Source of the DNA: JADGHE01 sp035716025
GTDB taxonomy: Bacteria; Pseudomonadota; Alphaproteobacteria; Rhizobiales; Xanthobacteraceae
Reading direction: 5' to 3'
DNA length: 64,000 nt
Assembly (NCBI GenBank): GCA_035716025.1
Contig: DASTKH010000016.1
Location: forward strand, 79,661-143,660
A model generated the notes under the pieces. It saw nothing but the letters and a program-made list of their open reading frames with translations. It did no database searches and was not told where the DNA came from. A program made the position numbers and the translations under genes. Below are positions 52,722 through 63,634 of this stretch, piece by piece. Within the stretch, counting starts at the first letter, position 1. The number at the start of each line of letters is the position of its first letter.

Positions 52722-52826
52722 AGTTCCAGCCGGCGCGAAGGGACTGCGCCGACACCACTTCAGAGGGGAACAGCTGGCTATTCGTGACCGCCGCTTGGGA
52801 GGATGCGGTCCGCTCGCGAACAGCGC
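52692..52826 (-). ncRNA. AbcR/ar15-like trans-acting small RNA
   Basis: A candidate sRNA of about 135 nt. It has a sigma-70 promoter, three hairpins and an intrinsic terminator. Hairpin 1 (52810-52786) has the stem GACCGC/GCGGTC and carries CCTCCC, an anti-ribosome-site sequence, in its loop. A single-stranded part GTTCCCCTCTGAAG (52771-52758) offers a second such sequence. Hairpin 2 is GTCGGCGC/GCGCCGGC (52753-52729) and hairpin 3 is the terminator. Rhizobial AbcR1/AbcR2 RNAs have this design, repress ABC-transporter mRNAs through Hfq, and in Sinorhizobium lie beside lsrB, as this one does. The assignment rests on structure and synteny, not on an alignment. Confidence 0.72.
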
Positions 52827-52832
52827 ACAAAA

Positions 52833-52861
52833 ACTATGCGCGCGTGCCCCCTTGCTGACAA
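52833..52861 (-). promoter_or_regulatory. Promoter of the AbcR-like sRNA
   Basis: On the minus strand TTGTCA (52861-52856) and CATAGT (52838-52833) are separated by exactly 17 bases, predicting a start near 52826, just ahead of the first sRNA hairpin. Confidence 0.65.
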
Positions 52862-52923
52862 CACGAGGGGCCGCATGTCAGCCATGAAGGGTCCGCAGTG
52901 CTGCGAAAGAGTGGAGACATCGG

Positions 52924-53814
52924 TTAAAAACGCCAGCGTTGCGCCTGTGCGACGAGAAAGTCGCGGAACACCTGCACGCGCGCGACGGACTTCAATTCCT
53001 CCGGATAGACGAAAAACGCGTCGAACGAGAAGCCTTCGCCGTCGCTGAACAGCTGCACCACGCCGCCGTTCTCCTCGACCACGTAGTCGGGCAGCATCGC
53101 CACGCCGACGCCACGCTGGCAGGCGCGCAAAACTCCGAGAATATTGTTGATCGTGAGCCAAGGCGCGCGCGGCTCGCGATCGGCCCGGCCGGCCGCAAGC
53201 AGCCACCGCACGTTCTGCAGATAGTTCGGCGTCTGACCGCCGAGCACGATGAGCCGGTGCGTGTCGAGATCCTCCGGCTGGCGCGGCGTGCCGAAGCGCT
53301 TCAAATATTCAGGCGAGGCGTAAGCGTGAAAATGTACGGAGAACAGCTTGCGCTGGATGAGGTCGGGTTGTGTCGGCGGCCGAAGTCGGATTGCGACATC
53401 CGCCTCGCGCATCGACAGGTCGAGTTCCTCGTCCCCGGTGATCAATGAAATCCGAACGTCTGGATACAGATCGAGGAATTCGCCAAGACGCGGCGTCAGC
53501 CAGTTGATCCCCAGGCCAGGCGAGGTGTTGACGCGCAATTCGCCGTTCGGCTTCGAGCGGCTGTCGGAAAGCTTTGCCCGCACCGCCTCGAGTTTCATCA
53601 GGACTTCGTGCGCCGTGCGGAAAAGCAGATCGCCTTGCTCGGTGAGAATGAGGCCGCGCGCGTGGCGATGAAACAGCGGCGCCGAAAGCTCCTGCTCGAG
53701 GGCGCTCACTTGGCGCGATACGGCGGACTGCGACAGCCCGAGCTGTTCTCCCGCATGCGTGAAGCTGCCGGCTTCGGCAGCCGCGTGAAAGACCTTCAGC
53801 TTGTCCCAATCCAT
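52924..53814 (-). CDS. lsrB: LysR family regulator, LsrB/VtlR type
   Basis: A 296-residue LysR regulator. The winged helix-turn-helix is at the N terminus (MDWDKLKVFHAAAEAGSFTH, then LGLSQSAVSRQVSALEQEL), followed by the effector-binding domain. The opening MDWDKL, the FHRHARGLILTEQG text and the position next to trxB identify the LsrB (Sinorhizobium) / VtlR (Brucella, Agrobacterium) group, which controls envelope, oxidative-stress and sRNA genes needed for host interaction. LsrB of Sinorhizobium is described as redox-sensing through several cysteines; this protein has only one, Cys232. The ATG at 53814 is 42 bases after the trxB stop, so trxB and this gene are probably one transcript. An AbcR-like sRNA follows. 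Confidence 0.88.
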   Translation of the reverse strand: MDWDKLKVFHAAAEAGSFTHAGEQLGLSQSAVSRQVSALEQELSAPLFHRHARGLILTEQGDLLFRTAHEVLMKLEAVRAKLSDSRSKPNGELRVNTSPGLGINWLTPRLGEFLDLYPDVRISLITGDEELDLSMREADVAIRLRPPTQPDLIQRKLFSVHFHAYASPEYLKRFGTPRQPEDLDTHRLIVLGGQTPNYLQNVRWLLAAGRADREPRAPWLTINNILGVLRACQRGVGVAMLPDYVVEENGGVVQLFSDGEGFSFDAFFVYPEELKSVARVQVFRDFLVAQAQRWRF

Positions 53815-53856
53815 GACTGCGAATGGCGCGGTTCCGCGTCCCCCTCGTCTCGGCCG

Positions 53857-54822
53857 CTACTCGGCGGCGGCGCGATGCTCCGCATGAGCGGCGAGAAATC
53901 TCTCCGCTTCGAGCGCGGCCATGCAGCCCATGCCGGCTGCGGTCACGGCCTGCCGATAGACCTCGTCGGTCACGTCGCCGGCGGCGAACACGCCCGGCAC
54001 GGACGTTGCGGTCGAATGCGGCGCGGTCTGGATGTAACCCGACGGTTTCATCTTGAGCTGGCTCGAAACCAGCTCGGTGGCTGGGCTGTGCCCGATCGCG
54101 ATGAAGACGCCGTCACAGGCGAACACCGTCTCCTTGTCGCTGCGCAAGCTCTTGAGGCGCACGCCGGTGACCTTGCGGGGTTCCGAGGTACCGACGATTT
54201 CCTCCACCACAGTGTCCCAGATCACTTCGATCTTCGGGTTCTTGAAGAGGCGCTCCTGCAGGATCTTTTCGGCCCGCAGCCGGTCGCGGCGGTGGATCAG
54301 CGTCACTTTCGACGCAAAATTGGTGAGAAACAGCGCTTCTTCGACGGCCGTATTGCCGCCCCCGACCACGACGACCTCCTTGTTCCGGTAAAAGAAGCCG
54401 TCGCAGGTCGCGCAGGCGGAAACGCCGAAACCCTTGAAGGCCTCCTCCGAAGGCAATCCGAGCCAACGCGCCTGGGCGCCGGTGGCCAGAATGAGCGCAT
54501 CAGCCAGGTAGACATCGCCCGAATCGCAGGTCAGACGGAATGGACGCACGGACAGGTCGATCGCCGCCACGTGGTCGAAGACGATCCGGGTTCCGACATG
54601 GCGGGCCTGCTTCTCCATCTGCTCCATGAGCCACGGGCCTTGGATAACGTCCGCAAAACCCGGATAGTTTTCGACGTCGGTCGTGATGGTGAGCTGGCCG
54701 CCGGGTTGCAGACCCTGGATCAGCACCGGTTCGAGCATTGCGCGCGAGGCATAGATCGCCGCCGTGTAGCCCGCCGGGCCCGATCCGACGATAATGACCT
54801 TGGCGGCAATGGTTTGAGGCAT
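53857..54822 (-). CDS. trxB: Thioredoxin-disulfide reductase
   Basis: A 321-residue NADPH-dependent flavoprotein that reduces thioredoxin. The FAD motif is GSGPAG (13-18), the redox-active disulfide CATC (137-140) in SACATCDGFF, the NADPH motif VGGGNTAVEEA and the second FAD contact VFAAGDVTDEVYRQ. All are intact. The ATG at 54822 starts MPQTIAAKVIIVGSG; GAGGGC lies a few bases upstream. The longer open frame upstream is rejected. It is the first gene of a leftward unit with the LsrB-type regulator, an arrangement conserved in Rhizobiales that links redox homeostasis to this regulator. It diverges from the NUDIX gene. Confidence 0.96.
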   Translation of the reverse strand: MPQTIAAKVIIVGSGPAGYTAAIYASRAMLEPVLIQGLQPGGQLTITTDVENYPGFADVIQGPWLMEQMEKQARHVGTRIVFDHVAAIDLSVRPFRLTCDSGDVYLADALILATGAQARWLGLPSEEAFKGFGVSACATCDGFFYRNKEVVVVGGGNTAVEEALFLTNFASKVTLIHRRDRLRAEKILQERLFKNPKIEVIWDTVVEEIVGTSEPRKVTGVRLKSLRSDKETVFACDGVFIAIGHSPATELVSSQLKMKPSGYIQTAPHSTATSVPGVFAAGDVTDEVYRQAVTAAGMGCMAALEAERFLAAHAEHRAAAE

Positions 54823-54977
54823 CGGGGAAGCCCTCGCGCGGCTTGAGGCCTGCGGTATGTATGCTCGGAGAGGAGCTATGCAAGATATGCAACGCACGGC
54901 CCGGCCCTTTCAACAGCCGTGGCGTCTTCCGCCCCGCGACCATTCGGCGCGCAACGCAAGCGTGTGAGGTCCACGCC

Positions 54978-55478
54978 GTGGCGAGGACGAGCGCGGGCCT
55001 CCTGATGTTCCGCCGGCGCGGGGCGGGCGGTCCCGAAGTGCTGCTCGCCCACCCGGGCGGTCCGTTTTGGCGGCGCAAGGACGCGGGGGCCTGGTCGATC
55101 CCCAAGGGCGAGATCGATCCCGACGAGGATCAGCTTCGCGCGGCCATCCGGGAGTTCACGGAGGAAACCGGGGCGGCGCCTGCCGGGGACTTCCTGCCGC
55201 TCGGCGAGTTGCGGCAGGCCGGCGGCAAGCGGGTGGTGGCCTTCGCGGTCGAGGGCGATTTCGATCCGCGCGCGATCCGCAGCAACACGTTCGATGTCGA
55301 ATGGCCGCCGCGGAGCGGGCGCATGCAGAGCTTTCCCGAGATCGACCGGGCCGAATGGTTCGGAATCGAGGAGGCGCGGGGGCGGATCCTCAAGAGCCAG
55401 ATCCCTTTCCTCGACCGACTTCAGGTCCTGCTCGGCGAAGCGGCGGCTCGACGGGCGGGCAGGCCGGTCCGACCGTAG
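54978..55478 (+). CDS. NUDIX hydrolase
   Basis: A 166-residue NUDIX protein hydrolysing a nucleoside diphosphate linked to another moiety. The Nudix box runs from Gly44 to Ala66 (GEIDPDED, then REFTEETGA) with all metal-binding Glu residues. The sequence around it, FRRRGAGGPEVLLAHPGGPFW, is like the group often annotated as diadenosine-tetraphosphate or 8-oxo-dGTP-type hydrolases; the substrate is not assigned. The start is a GTG at 54978 (MARTSAGLLMFRRRG) with GAGG eight bases before; a longer frame upstream overlaps the trxB promoter and is rejected. It diverges from trxB and precedes the AcuI-type reductase by 106 bases. Confidence 0.9.
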   Translation: MARTSAGLLMFRRRGAGGPEVLLAHPGGPFWRRKDAGAWSIPKGEIDPDEDQLRAAIREFTEETGAAPAGDFLPLGELRQAGGKRVVAFAVEGDFDPRAIRSNTFDVEWPPRSGRMQSFPEIDRAEWFGIEEARGRILKSQIPFLDRLQVLLGEAAARRAGRPVRP

Positions 55479-55584
55479 ACCTGTCGAAACGATCCAATCG
55501 GGGTGTGGTGCGGCGGCACTTGCGCCTCTGGGCCGCGCGCGCCACTACTGGCTGCGAAACCTTTGTAAGAGGCGAGATAAAGCG

Positions 55585-56571
55585 GTGACGTTCAAGGCCA
55601 TCCGCATCGACAAGAGCGATCAGGGACAGCCGGCCGTAACGATGGCGGATTTCGACGAAGCCGATCTGATGGACGGCGACGTCACGGTCCGGATCGAGTG
55701 GTCGACGTTGAACTACAAGGACGGCTTGGCGCTGACCGGAAAGGCTCCGGTGGTCCGCCGTTGGCCCATGATCCCGGGGATCGACTTTGCAGGCGTCGTC
55801 GAGCATTCGGACCATCCGGAATGGAAGGCCGGGGATCGCGTCATCCTGAACGGCTGGGGACTGGGCGAGACGCATCTGGGCGCTTTCGCCGAAAAGGCCC
55901 GCGTGAAGGGAGATTGGTTGATCGGTCTGCCCGAAGGGCTCTCCGGACGGGAGGCGATGGCGATCGGCACCGCCGGCTACACCGCCATGCTGGCCATGAT
56001 GGCTCTCGAGCGACAAGGCCTCGATCCGGCACAGGGCGCCGCGGTCGTCACCGGGGCTGCGGGGGGCGTCGGCTCGGTTGCCGTGACGCTGCTGGCCAAG
56101 GCCGGCTTTCACGTGATCGCGTCCACGGGTCGCCCACAGGAAGCGGCCTATCTGCAAGGGCTTGGCGCGGCCGAGATCATCCCGCGGGACGAACTTGCGG
56201 GTCCGGCGCGCCCGCTCGCCCGCGAGCGGTGGATCGCCGGCGTCGATTCTGTCGGCTCTCACACGCTCGCCAACCTGCTTTCGATGACGCGCTACGGCGG
56301 GGCGATCGCGGCCTGCGGGCTTGCGGGCGGCATGGACCTGCCCGGGTCGGTCGCGCCCTTCATCCTGCGCGGGGTGTCGCTGCTCGGCATCGACTCGGTG
56401 ATGTGTCCGCGGCCGCGCCGCAAGGAGGCTTGGAGGCGCTTGGCTTCGGAGCTTGATCGAGGCAAACTCGTCGCCATGACGAGCGAAATCGCTCTGGACG
56501 ACGTGCCCCGGGCGGCCGCCGACATCCTCGCGGGAAAGGTGCGGGGACGGATCGTGGTCAAGATCGGGTAA
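55585..56571 (+). CDS. Acrylyl-CoA reductase / YhdH-AcuI family oxidoreductase
   Basis: A 328-residue zinc-free medium-chain dehydrogenase of the YhdH/AcuI group, NADPH-dependent reductases of acrylyl-CoA and related enoyl compounds. Texts typical of the group are WSTLNYKDGLALTGKAPVVR, PGIDFAGVVE and LGETHLGAFAEKARV; the nucleotide motif is TGAAGGVGSVAV. The start is a GTG at 55585 (MTFKAIRIDK); the AGAGGCGAG stretch upstream can serve as ribosome site. In Rhodobacter relatives detoxify acrylyl-CoA made from 3-hydroxypropionate or DMSP; that role here is an inference from family. It follows the NUDIX gene and precedes a small secreted-protein gene on the same strand. Confidence 0.9.
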   Translation: MTFKAIRIDKSDQGQPAVTMADFDEADLMDGDVTVRIEWSTLNYKDGLALTGKAPVVRRWPMIPGIDFAGVVEHSDHPEWKAGDRVILNGWGLGETHLGAFAEKARVKGDWLIGLPEGLSGREAMAIGTAGYTAMLAMMALERQGLDPAQGAAVVTGAAGGVGSVAVTLLAKAGFHVIASTGRPQEAAYLQGLGAAEIIPRDELAGPARPLARERWIAGVDSVGSHTLANLLSMTRYGGAIAACGLAGGMDLPGSVAPFILRGVSLLGIDSVMCPRPRRKEAWRRLASELDRGKLVAMTSEIALDDVPRAAADILAGKVRGRIVVKIG

Positions 56572-56644
56572 ATGCGTTCAGGATTTGGCGAGAAACATCG
56601 CGTATCTGCTGATTGCACCGAAGGCCAGCACGGGGAGAGGGACA

Positions 56645-57115
56645 ATGTCTGCGGCGCGGATGGCGCTCTTCGCCACGGGTCTCATGTTTGCGTGGCCGGC
56701 CTCGGCAGGCGAGATGACGCCGGATCACGCGCGGCGCTTCGTCGTCGGCAAGGTCTTTTCCTACACGTGCTTTGAGGGAACCACGGGCGCGGGCCGCATC
56801 CAGGCCGACGGTTCGGTTGCCGGCACCATCCAGTTCCAGGGCCGCGGACCGGTGCGGCGGGCGGCGCTGCCTTCCGGAACCCTGCGCATCAAAGGCGAAA
56901 AGGTCTGCGCGAGCGTGAAGGGGCTGCCGTTCGAGCCGTGCTTCAACCTCGAGAAGACGAGCGACAACAGCTTCCGCGGATCGGTTTCCGGATTCGGGTT
57001 CGCTTATTGCGATTTCGTGCGCCAGGGTGGAGGGCGCAAGCACATTCTCCGCTCCGCGGCGCGTCGGCACAGCCAGCCGGTTGCGCTCCGCTCGACCACG
57101 AGCGTTGCCGAGTAA
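56645..57115 (+). CDS. Secreted protein of unknown function, 156 residues
   Basis: A 156-residue exported protein. A signal peptide (MSAARMALFATGLMFAWPAS, cleavage near ASAGEM) is followed by a compact beta-rich domain with four cysteines, in SYTCFEG, EKVCASV, EPCFNLE and YCDFVRQ, which could form two disulfides. Similar proteins occur widely in Rhizobiales without known function. GGAGAGGG shortly before the ATG at 56645 fixes the start; an open frame 60 bases longer is rejected because it would bury the signal peptide. The C-terminal 35 residues are basic and poorly ordered. It follows the AcuI-type gene by 73 bases and converges on greA. Confidence 0.78.
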   Translation: MSAARMALFATGLMFAWPASAGEMTPDHARRFVVGKVFSYTCFEGTTGAGRIQADGSVAGTIQFQGRGPVRRAALPSGTLRIKGEKVCASVKGLPFEPCFNLEKTSDNSFRGSVSGFGFAYCDFVRQGGGRKHILRSAARRHSQPVALRSTTSVAE

Positions 57116-57123
57116 GCCCCCCG

Positions 57124-57135
57124 GGCCCGCGGGCC
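57124..57135. other. GC palindrome between convergent genes
   Basis: GGCCCGCGGGCC is a perfect 12-base palindrome nine bases after the secreted-protein stop codon and about 45 bases from that of greA. It may be a bidirectional terminator core; no T-run is present. Confidence 0.3.
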
Positions 57136-57181
57136 GGACCCGGATTGTCATCGCTCTTCGTCGGACGATGCGAGGTCGCGG

Positions 57182-57655
57182 TCAGCGCCACTCCACCTTG
57201 ACCACCTCGTAGGCTTTGGCGCCGGAAGGTGTCACGACCTCCACCTGCGCGCCCTTTTTCTTGCCCATAAGGGCTCGCGCCATCGGCGAGGTAATCGAGA
57301 TACGCCCCTTCTTGGCGTCTGCCTCCGGCTCGCCCACGATCTGCCAGACCTTTTTCTCCTCGGTGTCCTCGTCGATGAGCGTGACCGTGGCGCCGAATTT
57401 GATGACGTCGCCGGACAGTTTGGACACGTCGATCACCTCGGCGCGTGCGAGCTTGTCTTCGAGCTCGGCAATGCGGCCCTCGTTGTGCGACTGCGCCTCT
57501 TTGGCGGCGTGATACTCGGCGTTTTCCGAAAGGTCGCCGTGCGTCCGCGCGTCCGTGATCTGTTGGATGATGCGGGGCCGCTCGGTCTGCTGGCGGTACT
57601 TGAGCTCGTTCTCGAGCGCAGCGTACCCGGCCTCGGTCATCGGGATCTTATCCAT
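57182..57655 (-). CDS. greA: Transcription elongation factor GreA
   Basis: A 157-residue factor that rescues backtracked RNA polymerase by stimulating transcript cleavage. The N-terminal coiled coil carries the acidic tip pair in ARTHGDLSENAEYHAAKEAQ, and the C-terminal FKBP-like domain runs from about residue 80 (GATVTLIDEDTEEKKVWQIV) to VVTPSGAKAYEVVKVEW. The length is the family norm. The ATG at 57655 gives MDKIPMTEAGYAAL, the usual start. It lies 240 bases downstream of carB on the same strand, an order often seen in alphaproteobacteria; a strong hairpin in that gap suggests it also has its own promoter. Confidence 0.97.
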   Translation of the reverse strand: MDKIPMTEAGYAALENELKYRQQTERPRIIQQITDARTHGDLSENAEYHAAKEAQSHNEGRIAELEDKLARAEVIDVSKLSGDVIKFGATVTLIDEDTEEKKVWQIVGEPEADAKKGRISITSPMARALMGKKKGAQVEVVTPSGAKAYEVVKVEWR

Positions 57656-57846
57656 TTCGTCTCTCTAGTCCTCTCCAACCCACGCGACAGACAAATCCAC
57701 GACCACGGGTCGGAAGACCCGCCCCGCGGCCGAAATCGATTCCGTCTGAACGCCAACGCGCTGCGTGCCGGAGCCCACCGCACGGCCTTGCGGCAAGGCC
57801 GGCTCGACACTCCAACCCACTACAAGTCCGGGTCCTCGCGGCGGTT

Positions 57847-57874
57847 CCGGCCCCGACCCTCAAGGTCGGGCCGG
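57847..57874 (-). other. Strong hairpin between carB and greA
   Basis: CCGGCCCCGACC (57847-57858) and GGTCGGGCCGG (57864-57874) pair over 11 positions with one bulged base and a 5-base loop. It lies 22 bases downstream of the carB stop on the minus strand. It may be a T-less terminator or RNA-stabilising element. Confidence 0.4.
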
Positions 57875-57895
57875 CGGCTGCCTGCGCGGCCGGCG

Positions 57896-61345
<3,450 letters not shown>

Positions 61346-61371
61346 TAGCTCCGCAAGACAGGTTAGGGCAC

Positions 61372-61500
61372 AAAAAAAGGCGGCGACGTCGCGCAGCCTT
61401 GGCGGGCCCACCGGGCTGCGCGGACGGCAGAAGGCCGCTGCAGCGGGGGCTGATTAGCCCACTTTGGCAGCAAGGGGAAGGCTGCGCGCTCTCGCGCGCC
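61372..61500 (-). promoter_or_regulatory. Apparent transcription attenuator in the carB leader
   Basis: Read on the minus strand. Terminator: AAGGC and GCG pair with CGC and GCCTT (one mismatch) in 61400-61377, running into seven T (61378-61372), 26 bases before the carB ATG. Competing antiterminator: CGCGCAGCC (61422-61414) pairs perfectly over 9 bp with GGCTGCGCG (61398-61390), which is the left arm of the terminator. Upstream, GCGCGC-GAGA-GCGCGC (61499-61484) forms a GNRA-capped hairpin followed by a second copy of GCAGCC. The two main structures are mutually exclusive. The signal is unknown. Confidence 0.65.
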
Positions 61501-61599
61501 CTCACGCCCACGATGCCGGCGGCGGCCCGCCGATGGCAAGGGGTGGAAACTTTGGCCTTGCCCACGGGTTGTCAGCCGCCGGCAGCCGGAAACCGCCCC

Positions 61600-62757
61600 A
61601 TGAGATCGCGCACCGCGCGCAATGACAGAAGCCTTCCCTTGTTCTGGTCGCTGGTCGCGACCGGAGTGGCCGCGGGCCTTCTGCTCAACGCCGGCGGACA
61701 GGGCGCGCGGCGTGCCGCGTCCGCTCGCGCCGCGGCGCCGGCCACGGCAGGGAGCGAGGAACCCGCAGGCAGCCGGGAACCGCAGGGGAAGCAGATCGCC
61801 GGGGCGCGCGAGGCCGGCCGCGGCAGACACGCCGCCTCGCCCTTGGCCATCCCGGCCCGGGGCTGGAAAGACATCCTCTGGCGCACCTATGAGGAGATGA
61901 ACCGGGATCGCGTGCTGGCGGTTGCCGCCGGTGTTGTCTATTACGCGCTGTTGGCGCTCTTTCCTGCCATCACGGCGCTCGTCTCAAGCTACGGCCTGTT
62001 CGCCGACATGAACACGGTCGCAAGCCATCTCGAGGCGCTCGCTCAGCTCGTGCCGGCCGGCGGATTCGACATCGTGCGCGACCAGATCGCACGCATCACG
62101 GCCGGGGGTCCGAGCGAGCTGTCGCTCGCCTTCGCGTTTTCGCTCGCGCTCGCCATGTGGAGCGCCAATGCCGGCATGAAGGCCATCTTCGACGCCCTCA
62201 ATGTCGTCTACGACGAGGACGAAAAGCGGGGCTTTTTCACGCTCAATGCCGTGTCGCTCCTCTTTACCTTCGGCGCCATCGCCTCGGCTTTGGTGGCGGT
62301 CGCCGTAGTGGTGGTGTTTCCGCTCGGACTGGCGTTTCTCGGCGTGCAGGGGCTCGGACCGACGCTCGCTTCGGTGCTCCGCTGGCCCGTGATGTTCGTC
62401 GTGATCGTGCTCGGCCTGTCGGTTCTCTACCGGTTCGGCCCGAGCCGCCGGAACGCCGAATGGCGCTGGCTGTCGGTGGGCAGCGCGGTGGCCGCGTTCG
62501 CCTGGATCCTGGGTTCGCTCGCCTTTTCCTACTATCTCGCGAACTTTGCCGACTACAATGCGACCTACGGTTCCCTCGGTGCGGTCATCGGCTTGATGAT
62601 CTGGATGTGGCTGTCGGTCGTCGTCATCCTGCTCGGCGCCGAGCTCAATGCCGAAATCGAGCACCAGACGGCACGGGATACCACGCAAGGTCGGGAGAAG
62701 CCGCTCGGGCGGCGGGGCGCCGCGATGGCGGATACGGTCGGTGCCGCACGCGCCTGA
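61600..62757 (+). CDS. YihY/BrkB family inner-membrane protein
   Basis: A 385-residue membrane protein of the YihY/virulence factor BrkB family, once thought to be ribonuclease BN. After a 90-residue Ala/Arg-rich start, the family core begins WKDILWRTYEEMNRDRVLAV and continues with about six helices, including VYYALLALFPAITALVSSYG and the conserved MWSANAGMKAIFDALNVVYD. The last helix (YGSLGAVIGLMIWMWLSVVV) is followed by GAELNAEIEHQTARDTT, a signature of the family. Function is not established. The ATG at 61600 is the most likely start but has only a weak ribosome site. It diverges from carB and its leader, and converges on the tRNA-Cys gene. Confidence 0.87.
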   Translation: MRSRTARNDRSLPLFWSLVATGVAAGLLLNAGGQGARRAASARAAAPATAGSEEPAGSREPQGKQIAGAREAGRGRHAASPLAIPARGWKDILWRTYEEMNRDRVLAVAAGVVYYALLALFPAITALVSSYGLFADMNTVASHLEALAQLVPAGGFDIVRDQIARITAGGPSELSLAFAFSLALAMWSANAGMKAIFDALNVVYDEDEKRGFFTLNAVSLLFTFGAIASALVAVAVVVVFPLGLAFLGVQGLGPTLASVLRWPVMFVVIVLGLSVLYRFGPSRRNAEWRWLSVGSAVAAFAWILGSLAFSYYLANFADYNATYGSLGAVIGLMIWMWLSVVVILLGAELNAEIEHQTARDTTQGREKPLGRRGAAMADTVGAARA

Positions 62758-62762
62758 CGTGT

Positions 62763-62838
62763 TGGAGGCCCGGCCTGGATTCGAACCAGGCTCGAAGACC
62801 ATGCACGGTCCTTTGCGTCGCCACTCCGCCACCGGGCC
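62763..62838 (-). tRNA. tRNA-Cys (anticodon GCA) with enlarged anticodon arm
   Basis: Acceptor stem GGCCCGG with CCGGGCC, discriminator T and CCA encoded; D arm GCG-GAGTGGCGA-CGC; T arm CCTGG TTCGAAT CCAGG. The T discriminator, G15 with G48, and TGCA in the loop (U33 then GCA) all point to cysteine. The anticodon arm is odd: the part between D stem and T stem is 24 bases, two more than in standard tRNA-Cys, and folds as GGACC-GTGCAT-GGTCT or with an 8-base loop, not as five pairs with a 7-base loop. Confidence 0.8.
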
Positions 62839-62914
62839 AGGGCCGGCACTATTCCCGAAGCGCGCGCAAATGGCACGCGGTTGTTGGCGCGCTGGTTAAC
62901 GGACGCCGGGAACG

Positions 62915-63634
62915 TTAGCCGCCGTTGCCGCGCGGTGACGCCAGGAAGGTCATGCGCGCCTGGTTGTGTTCCAGATTTCGCGCCGCCCGTTCGGCACGAT
63001 AGCCGGCGGCTTCGAGCCGCGCGAGGAACGCGCGCTCACTGTAGCGGGCGACGCCCAAGCGCGCGCGGATGCGGCGATAGGGCGAGATTGCGGTTCGTGC
63101 GAGCCCGGCGAGGGCCGGAATCAGAAATCCGTTCCGTGCCGCATAGCGCAGCAGAGCCATGACATCGCTCGCCGCGCCCACATCGGGCGGGATCACGTCT
63201 CCGACGACGAGCCGGCCTTCCGGCGCGAGCAGCCGCCGCCAGAGACCGAGCAGCCGGGAGAGTTCAGCAGCCGAAAGATACTGGACCACGGAATTGGCCA
63301 CGACGAGATCGTAAACCGCGTCGGCCTCCTCCTCGAGGTCGGCGGGGGCGACGATCTTGATCTTCGGGTGCCCGGCGAAGCGCCGGGCCAGGTTCGCACG
63401 GACGGCTTCCGCCGCCTCGCACAGCGTGAGCGAGGTCGCCGCGGCGGCCACGCGGTCGGCGTGGAGAGCCTCGCCGCAGCCGTAGTCAAGCACGCGGGCG
63501 CCGGGGGAGGGAATGAGCGCGATGATGCCCTCCGCAATATCACGGTAGTGCGCATCGAGATGGCGCGCATTCACATAAATCGAATGCGGCGCGTTCCAAA
63601 AGCTCACCCAGTCGGCCGGCCCCTTCTGCGTCAT
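62915..63634 (-). CDS. Class I SAM-dependent methyltransferase
   Basis: A 239-residue methyltransferase with motif I VLDYGCGEALHADRV (48-62), an acidic residue in LCEAAEAVRANL after strand 2, and VVANSVVQYLSAAELSRLLG at the motif IV region, like enzymes that methylate small molecules or lipids. The N terminus WVSFWNAPHSIYVNARHLDA is typical of a subgroup annotated only as methyltransferase type 11. The ATG at 63634 follows a GGAGG/GGGAGG stretch; the frame eight residues longer is less likely. Substrate unknown. It lies between tRNA-Cys (same strand) and tRNA-Lys (opposite strand), and shows no sign of horizontal acquisition. Confidence 0.85.
   Translation of the reverse strand: MTQKGPADWVSFWNAPHSIYVNARHLDAHYRDIAEGIIALIPSPGARVLDYGCGEALHADRVAAAATSLTLCEAAEAVRANLARRFAGHPKIKIVAPADLEEEADAVYDLVVANSVVQYLSAAELSRLLGLWRRLLAPEGRLVVGDVIPPDVGAASDVMALLRYAARNGFLIPALAGLARTAISPYRRIRARLGVARYSERAFLARLEAAGYRAERAARNLEHNQARMTFLASPRGNGG

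Larger units (their letters stand above)
52515..52923. other. Intergenic region holding an AbcR-like sRNA
   Basis: This 409-base gap has no protein gene. Its left part (52515-52690) is the promoter side of the SleB-type gene, without a recognisable motif. Its right part contains the sRNA gene, its promoter and its terminator, all on the minus strand and listed separately. Confidence 0.6.
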
